From contig CAJKAR010000058.1 of the NCBI GenBank assembly GCA_905197955.1, forward strand, positions 1 to 18,479: a stretch of 18,479 nucleotides of DNA. Reading direction: 5' to 3'. This DNA is from an uncultured Lentisphaeria bacterium. Lineage in GTDB: Bacteria; Verrucomicrobiota; Lentisphaeria; Victivallales; UBA1829. Positions 14,199 through 18,479 of this stretch are shown here, in pieces (position 1 is the stretch's first letter; every line of letters starts with the position of its first letter). Below the pieces are notes generated by a model, which worked only from the letters and a program-made list of their open reading frames with translations, was not told the DNA's origin and did not search any database. Position numbers and translations under genes: made by a program.

Positions 14199-14642
14199 CT
14201 ATCTGTATTTTTTTCTTTTGAAAAAATTTCTTTTTCGTCTGGAAAAAGAATCAAAATCGCAATATTGAACAGAGACCCCTATAATTGGCAAGTCGATGGA
14301 CCGCATATCATCAACTTGTGATTTGTTCGATTCGTTAATATCAAACAATACTTCAATGTCGCCAAACAGGACTATGTCCGAGTTTTCCAATATATGTTCC
14401 CCGGTTGTCATGACATTGTTGACTCGGGTTCCATTGAGACTGTTATTATCCCGCAGCACATAGACAGTTTTTCCGTCAACCTCGCGGCGAAAAATATCCG
14501 CATGGTGATCGCTCACGCTCGAATCATCAATGCAAATGTCATTGTCCTTATGGCTTCCGATACTCATTTCAGCCTTGCTGATTTCAAATGTTCTACCCCG
14601 CAGATTTTCTGACAGAACCGCGATTTTAGGATATTTTTCCAT
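14199..14642 (-). CDS. FHA-domain protein, C-terminally truncated (147 aa)
   Basis: ATG 14642 has AGGAGG five bases upstream. Residues about 15-102 form a forkhead-associated domain: GRTFEISKAEMSIGS, NDICIDDSSVSDHHADI, VLRDNNSLNGTRVN and DIVLFGDIEVLFDI. FHA domains bind phosphothreonine peptides. The arginine expected after IG is Ser30 here, so phosphopeptide binding may be weakened or altered. No protein kinase is present in the window. After the FHA domain, GVSVQYCDFDSF begins a second domain related to the C-terminus of the protein at 14989-15471, but a Lys/Arg-rich stretch ends it at an early TAG. It sits behind its own operator-bearing promoter C. It may still work as a lone FHA adaptor. 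Confidence 0.85.
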   Translation of the reverse strand: MEKYPKIAVLSENLRGRTFEISKAEMSIGSHKDNDICIDDSSVSDHHADIFRREVDGKTVYVLRDNNSLNGTRVNNVMTTGEHILENSDIVLFGDIEVLFDINESNKSQVDDMRSIDLPIIGVSVQYCDFDSFSRRKRNFFKRKKYR

Positions 14643-14655
14643 ATTTACCTCCTGC

Positions 14656-14721
14656 CTATTTGTTTTTTGCTATACATGATTCGGATATCCGAATATCTTG
14701 CTGAGAGAGCCGGTTGTTCAT
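14656..14721 (-). CDS. Short leader ORF before the FHA gene (21 aa)
   Basis: MNNRLSQQDIRISESCIAKN... starts at the position, relative to promoter C, where the GTPase gene starts relative to promoter B (MNKRISELYQ). It ends 13 bases before the FHA start. Promoter D has the matching but even shorter MNVT (15499-15513), and promoter A has ATG directly followed by TAA. These look like worn copies of one leader or one gene start that came along when the promoter was duplicated. Translation is uncertain because the RBS is poor. Confidence 0.35.
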   Translation of the reverse strand: MNNRLSQQDIRISESCIAKNK

Positions 14722-14755
14722 ATTTCCGAAAATATCATTCCTTCTGCTGTTTATT

Positions 14756-14790
14756 ATTATACAGCAGCACCTATGCCACGAAATGTCATA
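14756..14790 (-). promoter_or_regulatory. Promoter C with WYL-type operator
   Basis: The dyad TATGCCA-CGAAA-TGTCATA (14772-14790) lies ten bases upstream of TATAAT (14761-14756, minus strand). The -35 slot reads ATTTCG. It drives the leader ORF and the FHA gene. Confidence 0.75.
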
Positions 14791-14824
14791 GCAGTGTTTC
14801 TCCATCAAAAATTTATCCGATAAC

Positions 14825-14950
14825 TCATTCAAAGCACACCGCATTTTCCATTGCCAACATTCGTTTTGCCGACGTTCCATATCCACTGTTACAATACTGC
14901 ACATAATACACTTCCTGCTGTCCGGGGATTCCATGTAATTCCGTATCCAT
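14825..14950 (-). CDS. Possible 41-aa remnant or small gene
   Basis: The frame reads MDTELHGIPGQQEVYYVQYC, NSGYG, then SAKRMLAMENAVCFE and stops just upstream of promoter C. YYVQYC resembles SVQYC of the FHA tail and TVYYSRW of the protein at 14989-15471, and SAKRML resembles EEAERML, so it may be a third, shortened copy of that domain. The RBS is weak. It fills part of the gap between the 14989 and 14790 features. Confidence 0.3.
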   Translation of the reverse strand: MDTELHGIPGQQEVYYVQYCNSGYGTSAKRMLAMENAVCFE

Positions 14951-14988
14951 GCTGCCCAATGCCATAGACCCTATATCCCGTTATGTTT

Positions 14989-15471
14989 TCAATAAAAAAC
15001 TGTGATTTCCGTATTCCAGCGGAGCTCCTCCAATCGCAACATGCGTTCCGCTTCTTCCGGGGAGTGGGCTATAACTATTCCGTCACCGCAGGTGCCTCCA
15101 AACCACCGGGAGTAATAAACGGTAATACCCCATTTATAGATTTTTGTCGATTGTTCTACAGGTAACACTTCTTTTTTCTCTTGTTCCAGTTCCTGCTGTT
15201 TTTCCTGAACGGATTTCAATTGTTCCGGTGTCAAATACGATTTTTTCCAGCCGGTTCCACTGAGATAACTGCGTTTTTCTCTCGCTATTCTGATGACAAT
15301 ATCGAAAAAGTCATTTATTTCATTTATCATGCAAATCATATCCCAACTTTCCGACTTGTGAAAGCAGTCGAATGCGGCCTGCATTTCCTTCCGTTCTTCT
15401 TCTTCTTCTTCTGCTGCTGTCCATATCTTCTTTTCTTTAAGCCATTCCTCCCAATCAACCTTTGATAACAT
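14989..15471 (-). CDS. Unknown protein with the intact GGxxGDGIVIAHSPEEA domain (160 aa)
   Basis: ATG 15471 follows GGGAGG five to six bases upstream. Residues 1-50 are acidic helix with a run of six Glu (AAEEEEEERKEM). Residues about 80-105 are coiled coil (LKSVQEKQQELEQEKKEV). Residues about 112-160 form the C-terminal domain (YKWGITVYYSRWFGGTCGDG, IVIAHSPEEAERMLRLEELR, TEITVFY), which is decayed behind the FHA gene and perhaps at 14825-14950. No signal peptide. The family is not recognised. It is the gene nearest to, and divergent from, the WYL regulator, with operator D in between. Confidence 0.75.
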   Translation of the reverse strand: MLSKVDWEEWLKEKKIWTAAEEEEEERKEMQAAFDCFHKSESWDMICMINEINDFFDIVIRIAREKRSYLSGTGWKKSYLTPEQLKSVQEKQQELEQEKKEVLPVEQSTKIYKWGITVYYSRWFGGTCGDGIVIAHSPEEAERMLRLEELRWNTEITVFY

Positions 15472-15532
15472 GATTACCTCCCTGCCTTTTTGTTTTTTTT
15501 ATGTGACATTCATTTTTCCGATCAACAGTATA

Positions 15533-15567
15533 CTTATACCACGGCAGCTATGACACGGGATGTCATA
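15533..15567 (-). promoter_or_regulatory. Promoter D with perfect WYL-type operator
   Basis: TATGACACGGGATGTCATA (15549-15567) is a perfect 7-5-7 dyad, ten bases upstream of TATAAG (15538-15533, minus strand) with extended -10 TGG. It drives the 160-residue gene at 14989-15471. On the other side, the WYL gene's own -35 begins 36 bases away. The four-residue leader MNVT lies at 15499-15513. Confidence 0.8.
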
Positions 15568-15603
15568 CCAATTCATCCGGATGAAGAAAAACAATTTTTT
15601 ATT

Positions 15604-15635
15604 TTGACATATCCCATTGCATTTGTGCATATAAA
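15604..15635 (+). promoter_or_regulatory. Promoter of the WYL regulator gene
   Basis: A consensus TTGACA (15604-15609) is followed by CATATA at 18 bases or TATAAA at 20 bases. It lacks the dyad itself, so the regulator may be made at a steady level, unlike its presumed targets. Confidence 0.5.
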
Positions 15636-15690
15636 ACGATATATTGCATGACAACAGAAATGTCTTACCTCTACAGAAAGGATTGCAGTC

Positions 15691-16677
15691 ATGAGTGTCC
15701 AGGCTCGTCAAGCGTTGCGTCTGATGAAGTTCGTTGCCGAGATGAAAAAGAACAGTTATCCCAATGCGAGCAGTTTCGCCAAACTGTTACGCGAAATGGA
15801 TGTCAATGAGAATATGGACTGTGCGTGCAGTTCTCGAACCGTGTTGCGGGATATCGAAATTCTCCAGAAGGAATATCATGCCCCCATTGCCTATGATGCG
15901 GTCCGTCGCGGCTATTATCTTAAAAACCGTGATTGGGAGTTCTCTGTTCCAATCATGGGGGATGAGCTCCTGAGCATGACGCTGCTGGGAACCCGACTGG
16001 CTTCCGATCTTCTGCCTGAACCGATCAAAACCGATGTTACTACGGCGGTCGAAAAAGCCTTGACTGGTAACAGTTCGGAATTCTTTGATGAAGCTATGAT
16101 TGAATCACTGCTATGTGCGACCGGCATAAAGGCCGCCGTTGATCCAGCGATCTTCAAGACTATTTTTGAAGGCTGGCGGTGTCATCAGGTATTGGCGCTG
16201 ACCTACAGGAAACCGAACGGCGAAGAGCAGGAGCGTAAATTCGAGCCGCACATCATCGCGTTTCATCACGGAATCTGGTATATCAAGGGATACGAGTATG
16301 GGATGAAGAAGGCCAAGACCTATGCGATTCAGAGGATAACCTCGGTCGCATTCGGTGTTGATACGTTTGAAACGGATAAGAAACTGCTGGACAGAACGAA
16401 ACGCAATGGTTTGTTTGAATACCAGCCAATCGAAGGTATCCGTCTTCACTGTGATGCCTCTATTGCGTTTTACCTTTATGAGCACCAGAAAGTGAAGAAG
16501 TTCAAGATAGAGCGTCAAGACGATGGTTCGCTTATTATCACGTTGAAACCGGCTTTCGAACACGAGGTGATCCGCTGGATACTGGGTGAAGCCGGGCGCA
16601 TTGAAGTCCTCTATCCTCCGGAGCTGCGTCAGAAAGTTGCGGAGGCTGGGCGGAAAATCTGCGAACGAAACTCCTGA
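15691..16677 (+). CDS. WYL-domain transcriptional regulator (328 aa)
   Basis: ATG 15691 has AGAAAGGA ten bases upstream. Residues about 1-78 are a winged HTH of the HTH_11/DeoR type: SSRTVLRDIEILQKEYHAPI and the wing AVRRGYYL. Residues about 160-225 are the WYL domain, with the motif as WYI at 196-198 (HHGIWYIKGYEYG) and the conserved arginine in QRITSVAF (R215). Residues about 245-325 match the WCX C-terminal extension. Length and order are standard for the family. WYL proteins sense nucleic-acid ligands such as single-stranded DNA; some repress defence islands (BrxR, CapW), others activate damage genes (DriD, PafBC). Beside it, four identical dyads mark its probable targets, one in its own intergenic region. 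Confidence 0.92.
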   Translation: MSVQARQALRLMKFVAEMKKNSYPNASSFAKLLREMDVNENMDCACSSRTVLRDIEILQKEYHAPIAYDAVRRGYYLKNRDWEFSVPIMGDELLSMTLLGTRLASDLLPEPIKTDVTTAVEKALTGNSSEFFDEAMIESLLCATGIKAAVDPAIFKTIFEGWRCHQVLALTYRKPNGEEQERKFEPHIIAFHHGIWYIKGYEYGMKKAKTYAIQRITSVAFGVDTFETDKKLLDRTKRNGLFEYQPIEGIRLHCDASIAFYLYEHQKVKKFKIERQDDGSLIITLKPAFEHEVIRWILGEAGRIEVLYPPELRQKVAEAGRKICERNS

Positions 16678-16826
16678 TGTCTGACGCAGCTCAAACTACG
16701 GGAAGGCGACAGGTCGTTATTTGTGCCGCAATGACAAAGTTGAAGCTCTTAAAACCGAGATGACCCAAACTAGAATTTAGACACCATTTTCTACTGAAAA
16801 AATAGAGTTCCGGCTTCATCGATAAT
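16678..16826. other. Intergenic stretch after the WYL gene
   Basis: No gene is seen in these 149 bases. AACTAGAATTTAGACACC (around 16769) has the look of an insertion-sequence end, but no partner end was found. There is no terminator directly behind the WYL stop. Confidence 0.3.
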
Positions 16827-16876
16827 GGGTTTTGTTCCCTCTGGAGACACGTATGTCTCCAGAGGGAACAAAACCC
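16827..16876. repeat. Perfect inverted repeat, 23-bp arms and 4-base loop
   Basis: GGGTTTTGTTCCCTCTGGAG and three more bases (16827-16849) pair without mismatch with 16854-16876 around CGTA. No T-tract follows on either strand, which makes it unusual as a terminator. It lies between convergent genes. Confidence 0.85.
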
Positions 16877-16924
16877 ATTGGATATTCACAATGATTGGCC
16901 GACTGAGGAAGTTGCGAAGTGGTG

Positions 16925-16958
16925 AACCGTGCGAAAGCGTGTCCACTTTCGCACGGTT
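16925..16958. terminator. GC-rich hairpin between convergent genes
   Basis: AACCGTGCGAAAG (16925-16937) and CTTTCGCACGGTT (16946-16958) are perfect 13-bp arms with an 8-base loop, nine bases past the stop of the minus gene at 16968. It is probably a shared terminator, although without a clear T-run. Confidence 0.55.
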
Positions 16959-16967
16959 GTCGGGGAA

Positions 16968-17369
16968 TCAGTTCTTCAGCAAGAATGCCTGGGGTCGACG
17001 TTCACTCAGCACCGCATTCTGCCAGAGATCCCGAAGAGCGAAGTACAGCTTATTCTGGTCTTCCTCGCTCAGGGATTCCGATTGGAGCGGAACCGTATCA
17101 ATGTAAAATACGCAGTAAAATTGTTCCTTTTCTGCATCCCTCGTCACATCGGTCATGATTCGTTTGCAATAGGCTTTCCCGCTTGTCGCAATCGTTTCCG
17201 GAACGCAGGCTGCGAAATCCATGAAAACGCCGATCTGTTCGTTAGTGGAAAGTAGCAGCCGATCTGGAAATGTGACGCCAAGACGCAGCTGGTTGGGGGA
17301 TGGTGATTGCTTCACTGCCGAGGAGACGTGAGAGATCAATCCGGGAATCGTGTAGGTGTTTTCGGCCAT
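16968..17369 (-). CDS. Unknown soluble protein (133 aa)
   Basis: ATG 17369 is chosen for the AAGGAAGG just upstream. The frame also runs open to 17447, but that part overlaps the preceding small ORF. The protein alternates strands and helices (LRLGVTFPDRLLLSTNEQIG, QFYCVFYIDTVPLQ, NKLYFALRDLWQNAV), has no signal peptide and matches no family that I recognise. It is the last gene of the right-hand minus-strand run and ends just before a strong hairpin. Confidence 0.65.
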   Translation of the reverse strand: MAENTYTIPGLISHVSSAVKQSPSPNQLRLGVTFPDRLLLSTNEQIGVFMDFAACVPETIATSGKAYCKRIMTDVTRDAEKEQFYCVFYIDTVPLQSESLSEEDQNKLYFALRDLWQNAVLSERRPQAFLLKN

Positions 17370-17415
17370 GATGTCCTTCCTTTCTGGGCTTTCCGCCCGT
17401 AACAATTTATTCGCC

Positions 17416-17586
17416 TCAGACCATCCGGGGCACATTATGTTCACCATACAAAAAGTATAAAAATACTTGTCCGAAAGCGGGTCCCCCGTAGATCAGGATG
17501 CCTTTCTGAGGCCAGAGAAACAGTCCATTCCCCTGTTGTAGCAGGAACAATATCGCTTCGTTTATGAAACTATAACGACGGGTCAT
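17416..17586 (-). CDS. Possible small overlapping protein (56 aa)
   Basis: ATG 17586 lies 17 bases inside the end of the Trp-repeat gene in another frame, and the ORF runs to TGA 17416, filling the gap before the next gene. It reads MTRRYSFINEAILFLLQQG, LFLWPQKGILIYGGPAFGQ, VFLYFLYGEHNVPRMV, with hydrophobic and aromatic segments that look protein-like. No good RBS is visible, so it would need coupled translation. It could also be a worn C-terminal piece of the upstream gene. Confidence 0.4.
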   Translation of the reverse strand: MTRRYSFINEAILFLLQQGNGLFLWPQKGILIYGGPAFGQVFLYFLYGEHNVPRMV

Positions 17587-18235
17587 CAAACTTGTGGTGA
17601 CGGTATGGAAGCTCAAGCAACTCGACCAGCTTCCGGAATTGGTCACTGGTATGTAACCGTCCCCGCAATTTCGGGAGGATATTGAGTCTGCGCCAGTCTT
17701 CATCGCTGAATTGATCGAGGCAGGGACAGGCCGTCAGCAGCTCTACGGAACTGAAAAGAATGCTCCACCACATCGGTTTCGTGAATTGCTCTTGGAAAGG
17801 ACAGAGATTCCAAAGCCTCGGGCTGTGTTTTACGACCCAGAACCAGTCGCCCACTGTGAAGTCATGTGTGTCGATGTCTGCGCTGAAATAACTGTCACTC
17901 GCCAGTAACCCGCTCCGTACAGCAGGGTGATCCGGGATTTCGCAATAGTGAAGTAAAGTCGGCTGATGCAGTAACAGACGTTGCCATTTAGCAGGGGTGA
18001 AATCTTTCCAGCATGTACACCGCCATGCAAGCGATGCCTGCTTTTCAAGAACGGTGGTCCATTCGTTTGGGGTGAACTCGGAGAAGGGGCAGAGCTCCTG
18101 AAGCTCCGGGTGTCGGGAAATGATGCGTGCCCACTGCTTCGGTGAGAGCGGAGCGGAGATGTGTTCAGTGTCCGGAGTGAATGCTGCACAGTTCCATTCC
18201 AGGTCAAGGAATACGTTCAGTTCTTGTTCGGTCAT
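17570..18235 (-). CDS. Trp-motif tandem-repeat protein (221 aa)
   Basis: ATG 18235 has GAAAGGA eight bases upstream and overlaps the previous stop by four bases. Six repeats of about 25 residues begin near residues 30, 54, 79, 126, 151 and 176, each with the plan F(T/S)xxxW..(L/V/I)(L/I/V)...P.L...C. Examples are LSPKQWARIISRHPELQELC, FTPAKWQRLLLHQPTLLHYC and FTVGDWFWVVKHSPRLWNLC. The last unit is shortened. Such Trp/Cys repeats form small helical hairpins and are seen in uncharacterised proteins of gut bacteria. A binding scaffold is likely but the ligand is unknown. No signal peptide. Confidence 0.75.
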   Translation of the reverse strand: MTEQELNVFLDLEWNCAAFTPDTEHISAPLSPKQWARIISRHPELQELCPFSEFTPNEWTTVLEKQASLAWRCTCWKDFTPAKWQRLLLHQPTLLHYCEIPDHPAVRSGLLASDSYFSADIDTHDFTVGDWFWVVKHSPRLWNLCPFQEQFTKPMWWSILFSSVELLTACPCLDQFSDEDWRRLNILPKLRGRLHTSDQFRKLVELLELPYRHHKFDDPSL

Positions 18236-18479
18236 GGTGATTTCCTTTCATTGATTTTTTGAATACGGGACGAAAATAGTTCTCGCTGATGTTTGGGGGA
18301 GGCATCTTTCTGGTTGACCTTGGCGAGGTAGCTGCAACGTCGGAAACACTGGTCGTATTTGCGTTCATATTCGGGATCATCCTTTCGGAGCATGACGCCG
18401 TTTTCCTGCGGTTGACCTTGCCGATTCCTCATACAATCGTCAATCAGTCCGTAGCTGGTTGCCCGTCCTGTATTATCAC
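18232..18479 (-). CDS. 3' part of a gene entering from the right edge
   Basis: The frame is open to the window edge and ends at TGA 18232, overlapping the next ATG by four bases. The visible part reads DNTGRATSYGLIDDCMRNRQ and further on DDPEYERKYDQCFRRCSYLA. An ATG at 18432 exists, but the preceding codons look equally protein-like and no RBS stands before it, so the true start is probably outside. Possibly the tail of a larger protein; no family can be named from 82 residues. Confidence 0.6.
   Translation of the reverse strand, partial: DNTGRATSYGLIDDCMRNRQGQPQENGVMLRKDDPEYERKYDQCFRRCSYLAKVNQKDASPKHQRELFSSRIQKINERKSP

Noticed and set aside
16769..16790. Possible insertion-sequence terminus
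   Set aside because: No second end, no transposase and no target duplication could be seen.

Overview
The window is a mosaic accessory region of a bacterial chromosome. It carries many small genes of unknown function with good AGGAGG-type ribosome binding sites, paralogous copies of single modules, broken gene remnants and inverted repeats. The ankyrin-rich genes, the Trp-repeat protein and the general style recall gut Lentisphaerota/PVC-group genomes (Victivallis-like). That is an impression from gene style only: no rRNA, tRNA or taxonomic marker gene is present. The stretch at 11.0-14.0 kb is visibly more GC-rich than its AT-rich neighbours, so parts probably have different origins. No tRNA, rRNA, CRISPR array or complete transposase was seen.

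Region 1 (1-551): the 3' end of a plus-strand gene, a UUCG-loop terminator and a small zinc-ribbon/glycine-zipper protein, ending in a hairpin shared with the convergent minus-strand block.

Region 2 (562-9244, all minus): a long gene block transcribed from right to left. In order of transcription it encodes a membrane-anchored coiled-coil protein with MORN-like C-terminal repeats, a 415-residue coiled-coil protein, a 654-residue HNH nuclease with a large hydrophobic C-terminal half, two short overlapping genes, a 556-residue ankyrin protein, a degraded segment, a small membrane protein, a secreted protein with two internal repeats, a short probably frameshifted gene and a second, shorter ankyrin paralog. 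The first three genes are tightly packed and look like one functional unit (anchor, coiled-coil partner, membrane-associated nuclease). The ankyrin copies downstream could be partners or immunity-like proteins.

Region 3 (9.5-16.7 kb): a set of minus-strand genes next to a divergent WYL-domain regulator at 15691-16677. Four minus-strand promoters carry the same 19-bp dyad (consensus TATGNCA-N5-TGTCATA). In all four it lies exactly 10 bp upstream of a -10 hexamer, and the slot where a -35 box should be falls inside the dyad. The four promoters precede a Trp-rich 160-residue protein, an FHA-domain protein, a tandem double GTPase with DUF697-like membrane helices (followed by three small genes, one LprI/DUF1311-like), and an odd inverted-repeat element with a start-less reading frame. 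I read this as one regulon under the WYL protein. It is the best candidate here for an undescribed system. The FHA gene has lost a C-terminal domain through an in-frame stop and a frameshift, and a homologous domain survives in the neighbouring gene.

Region 4 (16678-18479): a gap with a perfect 23-bp-arm hairpin and a second GC-rich hairpin, then a minus-strand run of overlapping genes: an unknown 133-residue protein, a small overlapping ORF, a six-repeat Trp-motif protein and a gene entering from the right edge.
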